64,000 nt of DNA from Angelakisella massiliensis (GCF_900104675.1 NZ_LT629945.1:2470756-2534755), one strand, 5' to 3'; counted from the first letter of the stretch, positions 17,226 through 26,141 are shown. The notes: generated by a model from the sequence alone, not told the origin. Made by a program: numbers and translations.

Positions 17226-17879
17226 TCAGTATGCAACGGGGCTGTCGGCGATGGCGCAGACCGTCTCGGCGAAAGCCTCGCAGGCCGCCTTGCAGGCCGC
17301 CTGATCCCCCACCAGCAAGCCGCCGGCAAAGTTGGTTTCTGTTGGGGGGCCATAAAATACCTTCATCTCCACCTGGGCGGCTTTCAGCGCCGCGTCCAGT
17401 CCGCAAACTGCTTCCAGGGGAGGAGCGATGAGATAGGCCATGGCGGTGCCCTCGGTCACTTTGGCCTGCTCCGACAGATAGGAGCCGGTGCGGGAGATGC
17501 AATGGGCAAAATATGTAATGCTGTCGTCCTCATTGGCGCTGTAGAAGCTGGCGTCGTTTTCAATAAAGCTGACCGCCGCTTCCAGGCCGCTGCGGACCTC
17601 CGCCGGGTCCGGCGCCACCAGGATGCCGATAAATTCTCCCGCCAGCTTGGTGGAGGCGTTGGAGGAACCGGCATACATACTCCGGGCGTACAGCACCCGG
17701 ACATTGGCCTTTTTGGTGGCTTCATCCAGGGCGGCGTAGGAAACATCATCACAGTCGGTGGTGAGGATGCCCAGGCTCCTGTCCCCGCTGGACGCCCGCA
17801 GAGAGCGAAGCAGCAGCGGGTCAGCGTTGGGGATGATCCGCACGCTGAGGACTTTGGTTCTCACAGGATCATGCTTCAT
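17226..17879 (-). CDS. eutL: Tandem-BMC shell protein EutL
   Basis: A 217-residue tandem BMC protein that forms pseudohexameric trimers with a gated central pore. Signatures are LGILTTDCDDVSYAALDEAT and YARSMYAGSSNASTKLAGE in the first domain, and AYLIAPPLEAVCGLDAALKA then TETNFAGGLLVG in the second. It sits between eutC and eutE, as in most eut loci. Confidence 0.96.
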   Translation of the reverse strand: MKHDPVRTKVLSVRIIPNADPLLLRSLRASSGDRSLGILTTDCDDVSYAALDEATKKANVRVLYARSMYAGSSNASTKLAGEFIGILVAPDPAEVRSGLEAAVSFIENDASFYSANEDDSITYFAHCISRTGSYLSEQAKVTEGTAMAYLIAPPLEAVCGLDAALKAAQVEMKVFYGPPTETNFAGGLLVGDQAACKAACEAFAETVCAIADSPVAY

Positions 17880-17890
17880 CTGCTCACCCC

Positions 17891-18763
17891 CTACTTTTTC
17901 AGGTTGACGCCGCTGACCTTCTGTTCCAGGATCTTGGCGATCAGCTCCGCCAGATAGGCTCCCGCCTCCACCGCCGCGATGCCGCCGCTGTAGATGTTGG
18001 AAACCACTGTCCGGTCCGCTTCCGGCATACCCACCCGAGCGTTATAGGCAAGATAAGCGCTCATGCTCTCCGCTGAGCCCAATCCCGGGCGCTCTCCAAT
18101 GAGAACACAGACCACCTTGCACCCCAGAGCCTGGGCGATATGCTCCATGGAAGCCACCCGGCCATATTTTACAAAGAAGGGGGTGCCCACCGAGATTCCC
18201 CGGGATTTCAGGCCCTCCATCAGCGGAGGCAGCAAATCCGGCAAATTGGCTTCCAGCGCTCTGGAGCTGAGGCCATCGGCAGCGTAAATGACCACATCCG
18301 CTCCGGGTGTGCAGCGTTTTTTCAGCTCCTCCAGGCTCTCAGGCGGGAAATCCCGCCCCAGGTCCGGTCTGGTGAGGTACTGATTGCGGTCAGCACATTT
18401 GGTGGTGATGGTAAAGAGCCCCAGCCGGTCCAGCATTCCCTGATCCACATCCAAAAACACCGCGTCCCGGGCGGCAGCATGGTCCGCCCGCAGGGTCAGC
18501 AGAGTTTGGGTTTTCAGCCGGGTGCCCGCCCGGCCCACGCCGATACGGGCGGAGGTGCGGGACATCATCCGCCGCAGACCCTCCTCGTCCTCCGCTTTCA
18601 GCAGCGGCTCTCCCCTCATTTCCGGGGAAGTAATGTCCGGCAGGGATTTCCCGCTTTGAGCCGCCTGGGATGGAGCGGACGGGGGAACTGTTCCTGCTCC
18701 CCCTTTCTGAAGCTCCGCCAGCACCGCGCTGACAACAGCTTCGATCATCTTCGCATCGGTCAT
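17891..18763 (-). CDS. eutC: Ethanolamine ammonia-lyase small subunit
   Basis: The 290-residue beta subunit of the adenosylcobalamin enzyme that splits ethanolamine into acetaldehyde and ammonia. Family blocks include RIGVGRAGTRLKTQTLL, DHAAARDAVFLDVD and VVCVLIGERPGLGSAESMS. An N-terminal amphipathic helix, MTDAKMIEAVVSAVLAEL, followed by a Gly/Pro/Ser linker looks like an encapsulation peptide. It lies 4 nt after eutB. Confidence 0.97.
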   Translation of the reverse strand: MTDAKMIEAVVSAVLAELQKGGAGTVPPSAPSQAAQSGKSLPDITSPEMRGEPLLKAEDEEGLRRMMSRTSARIGVGRAGTRLKTQTLLTLRADHAAARDAVFLDVDQGMLDRLGLFTITTKCADRNQYLTRPDLGRDFPPESLEELKKRCTPGADVVIYAADGLSSRALEANLPDLLPPLMEGLKSRGISVGTPFFVKYGRVASMEHIAQALGCKVVCVLIGERPGLGSAESMSAYLAYNARVGMPEADRTVVSNIYSGGIAAVEAGAYLAELIAKILEQKVSGVNLKK

Positions 18764-18767
18764 GGTA

Positions 18768-20141
18768 TCACCCCTTTCGTCTGAGGAAAATGGTGGGATC
18801 TCCGGCGTACTTGGTCAGGCGGCCGTTTTCCATAATCCCCATCTTTTCCAGCCACTGCTCAAACTCCCGGATAGGCCGCAGCCCCAGCAGCTCCCGCACT
18901 GCGGCGGTGTCGTGGTAGGCGTTGGTCTGGTAGTTGAGCATCACGTCATCGCTGGTAGGCACACCGATGACATAATTGACACCGGCGGTGGCCAGCAGCA
19001 CCGTCAGGTTTTCCAGGTCGTTCTGGTCCGCCATCATGTGGTTGGTGTAGCAGCAGTCGCATCCCATGGGGATGCCGGTGAGCTTGCCCATAAAGTGGTC
19101 CTCCAGGCCCGCCCGGATCACCTGGCGGCTGTCATAGAGGTACTCGGGACCGATAAAGCCCACCACCGTATTGACCATAAAGGGATGGAAAGCCTTGGCG
19201 TAGCCGTAGCAGCGAGCCTCCATGGTCACCTGGTCGGCACCGAAATGAGCGTCACTGGAAAGCTCCGAGCCCTGGCCGGTCTCAAAATACATCACATTGG
19301 GGCCGGTGCCGGTCCCCTGCCGCCGCAGCAGCTCCTGAGCCTCCCGGATGGTATCGGTGGTGAAACCGAAGGCATTGTTTCCCTTCTGGCTGCCGGCGAT
19401 ACTCTGGAAGATCATATCCGATGGAGCTCCCTCCCGGATGGCCTGGATCTGGGTGGTAATGTGTCCCAGAACACAGATCTGGGTGGGGATCTGGAAATCA
19501 TGTTTGATCTGGTCGAACCGCTTGAGAACCTCGCTGAGGCTGGAAACGGTATCATTAACCGGGTTCAGGCCGATGAGGGCATCTCCGCAGCCGTAGCTGA
19601 GACCCTCAAAAACGGAGGCGGTGATCCCTTCCACATTGTCGGTGGTGTGGTTGGGCTGGAGCCGGGTGGAAAAGGTCCCCCGCAGGCCGATGGTGGTGTT
19701 GCAGTGGGCCGGAACCCGTACCTTACCGGCGGCGCAGATCAGGTCCAGATTGGTCATCAGCTTGCAGACACCGGCAATCATCTCGCTGGTCAGGCCGTTG
19801 GAGATGCGGCGGATATCCTCCTCGGTGGTGCTGCTGTCCAGCAGCCACTCCCGCAAGTCGCTGACGGTCCAGTTGCGGATGCCGTTATAAATATGTTCGT
19901 TGACGCCGTCCTGAATGATTCGGGTGACGTCGTCCTCCTCGTAAGGGACCGCAGGATTTTCCCGCAGATCGCTGAGGAGCAGGTTGGCCAGCACCTCTTT
20001 GGCGGCGATTCGCTCCATGCCGGAGCTGGCGGCGATGCCCGCCAGAATGTCGCCGGATTTTTCCTCATTTGCCTTGGCAAGCACTTCCTTCACCGACTTA
20101 AACTCAAAGGTCTGGCCGGAAAGGGTGGTTTTGAGAATCAA
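18768..20141 (-). CDS. eutB: Ethanolamine ammonia-lyase large subunit
   Basis: The 457-residue catalytic TIM-barrel subunit. It begins MILKTTLSGQTFEFKSVKEV, and contains NEEKSGDILAGIAA and PYEEDDVTRIIQDGVNEHI, with the later GVPTSDDVMLNYQT block typical of EutB. The start is TTG; an upstream ATG is out of frame, and AGGAGG lies at suitable distance. Length is normal for the family (~453). Confidence 0.97.
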   Translation of the reverse strand: MILKTTLSGQTFEFKSVKEVLAKANEEKSGDILAGIAASSGMERIAAKEVLANLLLSDLRENPAVPYEEDDVTRIIQDGVNEHIYNGIRNWTVSDLREWLLDSSTTEEDIRRISNGLTSEMIAGVCKLMTNLDLICAAGKVRVPAHCNTTIGLRGTFSTRLQPNHTTDNVEGITASVFEGLSYGCGDALIGLNPVNDTVSSLSEVLKRFDQIKHDFQIPTQICVLGHITTQIQAIREGAPSDMIFQSIAGSQKGNNAFGFTTDTIREAQELLRRQGTGTGPNVMYFETGQGSELSSDAHFGADQVTMEARCYGYAKAFHPFMVNTVVGFIGPEYLYDSRQVIRAGLEDHFMGKLTGIPMGCDCCYTNHMMADQNDLENLTVLLATAGVNYVIGVPTSDDVMLNYQTNAYHDTAAVRELLGLRPIREFEQWLEKMGIMENGRLTKYAGDPTIFLRRKG

Positions 20142-20156
20142 AGGTCATTCCTCCTG

Positions 20157-21587
20157 TCATCCGAAGATCAGGGTTTTTACAACAACGGGGATAGCCATCC
20201 CCCCCAGCAGAGGCCGTCCCAGGTCCAGATAGTCGCCGGAACCGGCTTTGATGCTGTCAATGGCCACCACTGTCCGCTCCGGGGCCAGCCTGGAAACACA
20301 TTGTCCCAGAGCTTTGGCCATATCCGTCTCGATCACCAGCAGCAGGGGCGCCGTTGGCGGCAGCAGAGCCGCGGCGGCTTGGGAGAGACTGTGGGCCAGT
20401 TTTTCCAATTCTCTGTAGGCAGGGCTTTTTTTCCCTGGAAGAACCAGCGCCGGATATTCCGCGTCGCTTTGATGGATAAACCACCGCAGCTTTGTTTCCA
20501 GCAGTGAACTGTCTCCCTGGAAGCACCGCTCCTGTTCCCCTGCGCTCACCCGCACCACGGGGATATTTTTCAGGGGAAACACATCCCTGGAGTAATGGAT
20601 GGTACTGCCGGAAAGGGTGGTGGTATAGGTTCCCGCCCCTACTACAGTTGCCCGGATGGTCTCCTCCGGTTCCACCAGCCGGAAGGCGGAAAGCAGGCGG
20701 CTTTGACGGATGGCCCGTCCCAGATAAACGCCGATATCCCCATACCGCAAGGGGTCCGTTTCCTCCGCCCGGTAAATAAGGTCCGCCACTCCGCCGGAAA
20801 AACAAATGGCCTGCACCGCTTTAGGCAGCACACAGGGGGTTGCTCCCGGCGTCTCGATCTGACGTAAAAGGGGCTGCTGTGGACAAAGGCCCATCTGCTG
20901 TTCCAAAAGGTGGGCCATCTCCCCGGTGAGGGCCTCCAGCTGAGCCGGTTCCGCCCTTTTTCCCACTTCCAGAGGCAGATGTATCGTCTGTGCCACTGCC
21001 GCGGCGGGAGGACTGATGGAAAGCACCGTTCCGTCCGGGGCCAGACGCACCAGCCGTCCGCCGATGTCCAGACAGCCCTTGGCGATCACGTCCCCCTGGT
21101 CAAAAAGAGCCAGATTGGTGGTGCCTCCGCCAATGTCCAGATTCATCACCGTGCAGGCCCTCTGCTCCGAATAAGCCTGGGCTCCGCTGCCCTTTCCGGC
21201 AATAATGGCCTCCAGGTCCGGCCCGGCGGTGGCCACCACAAAATCCCCCGCCAGCCCGCTGAGCTTTTCCAGCACCAGCCTGGAATTTTCCTTCCTGGCG
21301 GATTCCCCGGTGATGATGACCGCTCCGGTGCCGGTATCCCCCGGATGAAATCCCGCTTGCCGGAAGTCCCCTTCCACCAAAGCCCGTACCGCATCTCCAT
21401 CCAATAGGCTTTCATTTACAAGGGGGGTAAGGTGGACTGGACTTTTATATACCACTTCCTTATCCACAATAGTGGCCCGGGGAATGGTAAAATAGTTGGC
21501 GGTATTCTCCACCCGCAGACGGCTGAAAATCACCTGGGTGGTGGAGGTGCCGATATCCACTCCTACACTGAGAATGTCATCTCCCAT
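20157..21587 (-). CDS. eutA: Ethanolamine ammonia-lyase reactivating factor EutA
   Basis: A 476-residue Hsp70/actin-fold ATPase that exchanges damaged cobalamin on EutBC. Phosphate-binding signatures are VGVDIGTSTTQVIF at the N-terminus and NLDIGGGTTNLALFDQGDV near residue 150. It is the first structural gene after the eutVW regulators, and it is preceded by the leader with paired small hairpins and a terminator. GGGGAGG precedes the ATG. Confidence 0.95.
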   Translation of the reverse strand: MGDDILSVGVDIGTSTTQVIFSRLRVENTANYFTIPRATIVDKEVVYKSPVHLTPLVNESLLDGDAVRALVEGDFRQAGFHPGDTGTGAVIITGESARKENSRLVLEKLSGLAGDFVVATAGPDLEAIIAGKGSGAQAYSEQRACTVMNLDIGGGTTNLALFDQGDVIAKGCLDIGGRLVRLAPDGTVLSISPPAAAVAQTIHLPLEVGKRAEPAQLEALTGEMAHLLEQQMGLCPQQPLLRQIETPGATPCVLPKAVQAICFSGGVADLIYRAEETDPLRYGDIGVYLGRAIRQSRLLSAFRLVEPEETIRATVVGAGTYTTTLSGSTIHYSRDVFPLKNIPVVRVSAGEQERCFQGDSSLLETKLRWFIHQSDAEYPALVLPGKKSPAYRELEKLAHSLSQAAAALLPPTAPLLLVIETDMAKALGQCVSRLAPERTVVAIDSIKAGSGDYLDLGRPLLGGMAIPVVVKTLIFG

Positions 21588-21611
21588 CCAGCCGCCTCCC
21601 CTCTGCTTAAA

Positions 21612-21667
21612 ACATCAAAAAACAAAACAGGACCAAAGCATTGCCTTCGCAATACCTCAGCCCTGTT
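21612..21667 (-). terminator. Leader terminator ahead of eutA
   Basis: On the minus strand AACAGG pairs with CCTGTT, enclosing a second stem (GTATTGC with GCAATGC, GAAG loop). A T-rich tract (TTTTGTTTTTTG) follows. It lies between eutW and eutA and is the expected substrate for EutV antitermination. Confidence 0.8.
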
Positions 21668-21694
21668 GCCCAATTCGCCTGCACCCTGTTGTGC
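21659..21694 (-). promoter_or_regulatory. Paired small hairpins, candidate ANTAR (EutV) binding site
   Basis: Two short stem-loops occur in succession on the minus strand: GCAC-AACAGG-GTGC, then GGC-AACAGG-GCT about 11 nt later. The second AACAGG is also the 5' arm of the terminator, so a protein holding it in the small hairpin would block termination. This is the dual-hairpin layout known for EutV targets. The hexaloop has A at position 4, where the consensus I remember has G. Confidence 0.6.
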
Positions 21695-21742
21695 CGCGCT
21701 GTGTCCATATCATCGATGTTGACAAAAAACTGTTACAGGCCC

Positions 21743-22767
21743 TTATACCGGAGCATCCCGGTCCAGATCCCTGCGGAACTCGATCATCGCGCAGGTACCG
21801 CCGGTGCCAGATGAAATCCTGAACTCCCCTTTGAGCTTTTCCTTCACCGTGGCTTCCACAATATTCAGACCCAAACTGCTTTTACTTCTGGCCCCGGGAT
21901 AAAAGCCGATGCCGTCATCCCGGACGCTGACGCTGTGATACAGATTGCCGTTCTGGATGGTCACGGTGATGTGACCCCTATCCCGTCCTCCAAAGCCGTG
22001 TTCCACCGCATTGGAGATCAGCTCACTGATGCACAAGCCCACAGCAGACGCCATTTCAGCGGGAAGAACAAAATCGTCTCCCTCCACTGTAATGACCAGT
22101 TCTTTGTCCTGAGGGGCGATGGACTGGATATTCCTCCGCAGTTTATCTGCCAGGCAGCGTATACTGACGGCATCCTCGCCTCCCGTTGTCATCAGTATAT
22201 CATGAATGGAGGCGATGCTCAAGACCCTGCCGACATTTTCTTTAAACGCCTTGCGGACCTCCGGGATGCTGCTGTTTCTGGCCTGCATATTAAGGATGCT
22301 GGCCACCATCTGGAGGTTGTTTTTGACCCGGTGGTGGATCTCCCGCAAGGCCGCTTCCTTGCTGTCCTCTGTCTGGAGCGCTCCCAGGGTATCCGCCCTG
22401 CTTTCCACCGTCCGTATCAGTTCCTCATATTTCTTGTCCTGCCGGACATAGGCACTGATATCCTTTTCCCGGATCAGGACCCCGATGACCTTCCCCTCCG
22501 GATTTTTTACCGGCGCCACATCCTGCTTGACCGCCACATTCTCCTGGGTGATGGCCTTGATGTCCCGCAAATGTAAGCGGAGGGCGAACTGCCGGGTTTT
22601 GCCTCCGCCACCACCAGAGCTCCGCTTCCTCCGTTCATCATGCAATCAATGAAAATGTCAGAGCCGGTAAGGTCGGCAGTATATTGGAGATTGGCTTCCA
22701 GCGATTCCAGCTGGCGGATATCCCGGTCTGTCAGATCGGTATAGCTTTCGCAAAGTTTCCGAAGCAT
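21743..22767 (-). pseudogene. eutW: EutW sensor histidine kinase, frame-disrupted
   Basis: The N-terminal part starts at an ATG behind GGAGGAG (MLRKLCESYTDLTDRDIRQL ... DIFIDC ... ALVVAEAKPG). It continues only to about 22,575 before becoming nonsense. The rest of the kinase (RDIKAITQENVAVKQDV onward) is in the -1 frame. It includes the HWE/HisKA_2-type phosphoacceptor REIHHRVKNNLQM, the N-box SELISNAVEHGF and DDGIGF. The join looks like a frame shift with loss of perhaps 25-30 sensor-domain residues, by comparison with the family as I remember it. It would phosphorylate EutV in response to ethanolamine. A sequencing or assembly error cannot be excluded. Confidence 0.75.
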
Positions 22768-22792
22768 TTCCCCTTCTCCTCCCCTTTCCAGC

Positions 22793-23512
22793 TCAGCGGA
22801 TAGAGGCCAGCACTTCCCGGGCTGCCTGCTCCACGGTGACACCGTGGGTCTTTGCCAACCCCTGAAGCCGCTTATATGCTCCGCTTTCAGACAGCGATTC
22901 ACACTTCATCAGCAGTGCCTTTGCCCGGTCCACCAGCTCCTTTTGGCTGTGATTTTCCACCACCGCCTTGGCCAATGTTCCTACGGGACATCGTTTGTCC
23001 ATACTCATCTGCCGCAGCTGCCGATAGGCTTCCCCTTCGGTAATGCTGTTTTCTTTGGCGATGATCTCCTTTGCCCGCTCAATATATTTGCTCTCCTCCA
23101 GCTGGCGCTGAGCGGTGCGCGCCTCCTGACGCAGTACCCGCAACCGGATGCTTTGAGCCAGGGCCACTTCGATGGTGGGCAGCAGCAGCCGCTCCTCCAC
23201 CGGTTTGACCAGATACCCCGTGACCCCGACCTGGTTGGCCCGTTCGATCAGCTCCCGGCCGCTGTAAGCAGTCAGCAGCACCACACAGCCTGCGATCTCC
23301 TCCCGGATAATGGTTTCCGAGGCACTGAGCCCATCAAAGATAGGCATTTTGATGTCCATGAGCACCACATCCGGTTTCAGTGTTCTGCACAGCTCGATGG
23401 CGTCAAAGCCGTCGGCGGCGGAGCCCACCACTGTAAAGCCCTGTTCGGTGAGCATTCCCGCCAGGTCCATCCTGGTAATTGGCTCATCATCTACTACTAT
23501 CGCGGTACGCAC
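22793..23512 (-). CDS. eutV: EutV-type response regulator with two ANTAR domains
   Basis: A 239-residue antiterminator. The receiver domain (~1-118) has DD8-9, phosphoacceptor Asp53 in LMDIKMP, and Lys103. After a coiled-coil (~118-140) there are two ANTAR RNA-binding modules: residues ~143-186 (IERAKEIIAKENSITEGEAY...) and ~191-236 (LVDRAKALLMKCESLSESGAY...). Ordinary EutV has one ANTAR and about 190 residues. ANTAR proteins bind paired RNA hairpins to prevent termination, and such a pair lies ahead of eutA. The start is GTG behind AGGAGGTGG. eutW follows after 25 nt. Confidence 0.93.
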   Translation of the reverse strand: MRTAIVVDDEPITRMDLAGMLTEQGFTVVGSAADGFDAIELCRTLKPDVVLMDIKMPIFDGLSASETIIREEIAGCVVLLTAYSGRELIERANQVGVTGYLVKPVEERLLLPTIEVALAQSIRLRVLRQEARTAQRQLEESKYIERAKEIIAKENSITEGEAYRQLRQMSMDKRCPVGTLAKAVVENHSQKELVDRAKALLMKCESLSESGAYKRLQGLAKTHGVTVEQAAREVLASIR

Positions 23513-23557
23513 CGCGCCACCTCCTTCTTTCCGCCGTCTTCACGGCAGAGCAAAGGG

Positions 23558-24286
23558 TCATCCCTCCGCCATGATCTGACGCACCCGGTCCGGATAATTG
23601 CCGATGATGCCATCCACACCCAGTGCCAGCATCCGCCGGATATCCTCCGGTTCGTTGACCGTCCAGGTATTGACTTCCCGGCCGTGGGCCTTCATCTCCG
23701 CAAAATGTTCGGGAGTCAGATTATAAAAGATGGGATGGATGCAGTGGACCCCCTGGGCCTTGGTATAAGCACCCATGGCGATGATCCAGCTCTCCTCCAA
23801 AAACGCCACCTTCAGATCAGGCGCCAGCGCTTTGGCACGCATGATGGAAAAATGATTGAAGCTGGAGATGATGATATTGGACCGCAAACCATATTCATCA
23901 ATCATGGCCAGGGTCTTTTTCTCAATTTCCGGATACTCGTATACACCGGTTTTCAGCTCGATGTTGGTGAGCAGCTCCTTTTTGTCCTTCACCAGCTCAA
24001 AATATTCCCGCAGTGTGGGGATCTTCTGGAAGCCCCAGGGGCCGGGGAAATGAGCCGAAGCGTCAAAACGGCACAACTCTTCATAAGTATAATCCTTTAC
24101 CAGCCCCGTGCCATTGGTGGTGCGGTCGAAGCGTTCATCATGGATGATGACCAGTACATCGTCCTTTGTCAGGTGAACGTCAAACTCGATGCCATCGCAT
24201 CCCGCTTCCAGCGCTTTTTCAAAGGCGATCATGGTGTTTTCAGGATAGCAGCCGCTGAATCCCCGGTGAGCAATATTCTTTGTCAT
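23558..24286 (-). CDS. Glycerophosphodiester phosphodiesterase
   Basis: A 242-residue GDPD-family TIM barrel that cleaves glycerophosphodiesters to glycerol-3-phosphate and an alcohol such as ethanolamine or choline. Catalytic signatures are IAHRGFSGCYPENTMIAF, with the conserved HRG and ENT, and GCDGIEFDVHLTKDDVLVIIHD. There is no signal peptide, so it acts inside the cell on imported substrate. It ends the ABC-transporter operon and sits directly upstream of eutV, which links head-group release to ethanolamine use. Confidence 0.93.
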   Translation of the reverse strand: MTKNIAHRGFSGCYPENTMIAFEKALEAGCDGIEFDVHLTKDDVLVIIHDERFDRTTNGTGLVKDYTYEELCRFDASAHFPGPWGFQKIPTLREYFELVKDKKELLTNIELKTGVYEYPEIEKKTLAMIDEYGLRSNIIISSFNHFSIMRAKALAPDLKVAFLEESWIIAMGAYTKAQGVHCIHPIFYNLTPEHFAEMKAHGREVNTWTVNEPEDIRRMLALGVDGIIGNYPDRVRQIMAEG

Positions 24287-24316
24287 GGTTTATTCCACTC
24301 CGTTCTGCCGTGAAGC

Positions 24317-25324
24317 TCACAGCTCAATGCAATTTTCCTTCTTGATGACCATCCAGACTTCCTCATTGGTGTTATAAATGGTAGAGGTACGGAACAGCAC
24401 ATCCACATCCACCGGCTGGTTTCCTACATAGACCTGATACCGAAGAATGTTGCCGTGGGGCAGGCTGTCGCCGATTACGCCCTTGAAGTGATAGCAGCCC
24501 TCCGCCTCAATGGGCTTGCGGCTGATTTCCACCACTTCCGGACGGAAAGCAACATCCTTGCACTCCAGAGACGCGCCGGTCATGCGGTTGAAGTCGGCAG
24601 CCGACATGATATTATAGTGGCCGATGAAGGTTGCGGCAAACTTGGTTCTGGGATTGGTATACATTTCAGTGGGGGCGGCGGACTGGTCGATCTCACCCTC
24701 ATAAAGCAGATGGATGACATCGGACATAACCATGGCTTCATCCTGGTCATGGGTAACAAAGATAGCCGTCATGTTAAAGTCCTTTTGAATCCGCCGGATC
24801 TCGATCTGGAGGGTATGACGCAGCAAAGCGTCAATGGCGCTGAGAGGCTCATCCAGCAGCAGCACCTTGGGCTGAGTGACAATGGCGCGGGCCAGAGCGG
24901 CGCGCTGCTGCTGACCGCCGGAAAGCTGGGAAGGATACTGTCCCGCTTTGTCCGACAGGCCCACGATCCGCAGCATTTCCGAAACCTTGCGGTCGATGTC
25001 CTCCTTGGGCACCTTTTTCATTTTCAGCCCGAAACCTACGTTCTGGGCCACCGTCATATTGGGGAACAGGGAATATTGCTGGAACACCATGCCGATATCA
25101 CGGTCTTTTGGGTTGACATCGGTGATATCCTTGCCATCCAGAAACACCTTGCCGGAGGTGACAGTCTCCAGGCCGGCCAGACAGCGCAGCAGTGTACTCT
25201 TTCCGCAGCCGGAAGGACCCAACAGCGTTACCAGCTGTCCCTGCTCGATCTCCAGGTTGATATTTTTAAGAACATGGTTCTGGCCGAATTTTTTATTGAG
25301 ATTTTCAAAGCGAATATATGACAT
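24317..25324 (-). CDS. ABC transporter ATP-binding protein (PotA/FbpC class)
   Basis: A 335-residue nucleotide-binding subunit. It has Walker A GPSGCGKST, signature LSGGQQQRAALARA, Walker B LLLDEPLSAID and the switch VTHDQDEAM. The ~100-residue C-terminal regulatory domain is of the TOBE type. It energises import with the two permeases directly upstream and the lipoprotein binding protein. Sequence class alone gives iron, polyamine or organophosphate; the flanking diesterase genes favour a phosphodiester. Confidence 0.93.
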   Translation of the reverse strand: MSYIRFENLNKKFGQNHVLKNINLEIEQGQLVTLLGPSGCGKSTLLRCLAGLETVTSGKVFLDGKDITDVNPKDRDIGMVFQQYSLFPNMTVAQNVGFGLKMKKVPKEDIDRKVSEMLRIVGLSDKAGQYPSQLSGGQQQRAALARAIVTQPKVLLLDEPLSAIDALLRHTLQIEIRRIQKDFNMTAIFVTHDQDEAMVMSDVIHLLYEGEIDQSAAPTEMYTNPRTKFAATFIGHYNIMSAADFNRMTGASLECKDVAFRPEVVEISRKPIEAEGCYHFKGVIGDSLPHGNILRYQVYVGNQPVDVDVLFRTSTIYNTNEEVWMVIKKENCIEL

Positions 25325-25330
25325 ACTTCA

Positions 25331-26137
25331 TTACCCCTTTACTTTCTGGTTTCTGTGCTTGGTCTCCCTGCTCTTGAGATACAGCACCAGCAGGGTGATG
25401 AGGAAGGTGGTGATCATGATAATGACGAACACGGCACTGGCCTTGGTGCTGGAGCTCTTCATGGTCAGGAACAGATAGATCTGCACATTCTTGAAGGAAG
25501 TTCCGGCAATGTTGCGGATCAGCACATAGTCGCCGAAGATGATACCAACCGCCAGCAGTGAGGATACGGTGATACCGGAAATGATATTGGGCACGATCAC
25601 CCGGAAGAAAGCATAGAGCTTGGAGGCGCCCAGCATCTCCGCCGCTTCCAGCAGCATGGGCATATTGACCGCGTGCATACTGTTGCGGATGCCCTGATAG
25701 ATATAGGGCAGAATGATGATACAGTAAGCGCCGGTGAGCATAACCAGACGATTGCCCAGCACACCGGGAGAGGCCGCGTAAAGGGAAATGATACTGACCG
25801 ACAGGATAACACCCTGAATGGTGTAAGGGATCATACAGATCAGCTGGACATATTTTTCCAGCTTTGGGAAATAGATGGTCACCGCGAACAGCGCCAGCAA
25901 CACCAGCAGCACCGTCAGGAAAATAGGAATAATGCAGATGATGATGGTGCGTCCCAGGCTCATCATGAAGTCCTTTTCCGTCAGCAGCTCCACATAGTTC
26001 TGAACGGTGAAGTTCTCCGGCAGAAGGTCGGTCCATTTGGCAAACAAAGAATAAATCGCGGTGGCAAACAGTGGGATCAGCAGATAGACGATCACCACAA
26101 TGATGATCAGCGTGGAAGAAAGAGAACGCTTTTTCAT
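25331..26137 (-). CDS. ABC transporter permease (second)
   Basis: A 268-residue inner-membrane permease with about six hydrophobic segments. The first is SSTLIIIVVIVYLLIPLFAT. The EAA-like cytoplasmic loop is LEAAEMLGASKLYAFFRVI, where the ATPase docks. The gap to the upstream permease gene is 4 nt, so the two are translationally linked. Substrate is inferred only from the operon. Confidence 0.92.
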   Translation of the reverse strand: MKKRSLSSTLIIIVVIVYLLIPLFATAIYSLFAKWTDLLPENFTVQNYVELLTEKDFMMSLGRTIIICIIPIFLTVLLVLLALFAVTIYFPKLEKYVQLICMIPYTIQGVILSVSIISLYAASPGVLGNRLVMLTGAYCIIILPYIYQGIRNSMHAVNMPMLLEAAEMLGASKLYAFFRVIVPNIISGITVSSLLAVGIIFGDYVLIRNIAGTSFKNVQIYLFLTMKSSSTKASAVFVIIMITTFLITLLVLYLKSRETKHRNQKVKG

Positions 26138-26141
26138 AATG

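Noticed and set aside
22560-22620. Programmed -1 frameshifting in eutW
   Set aside because: The region has no standard slippery heptamer, and family comparison suggests residues are missing at the join, so mutation or sequence error is more likely.
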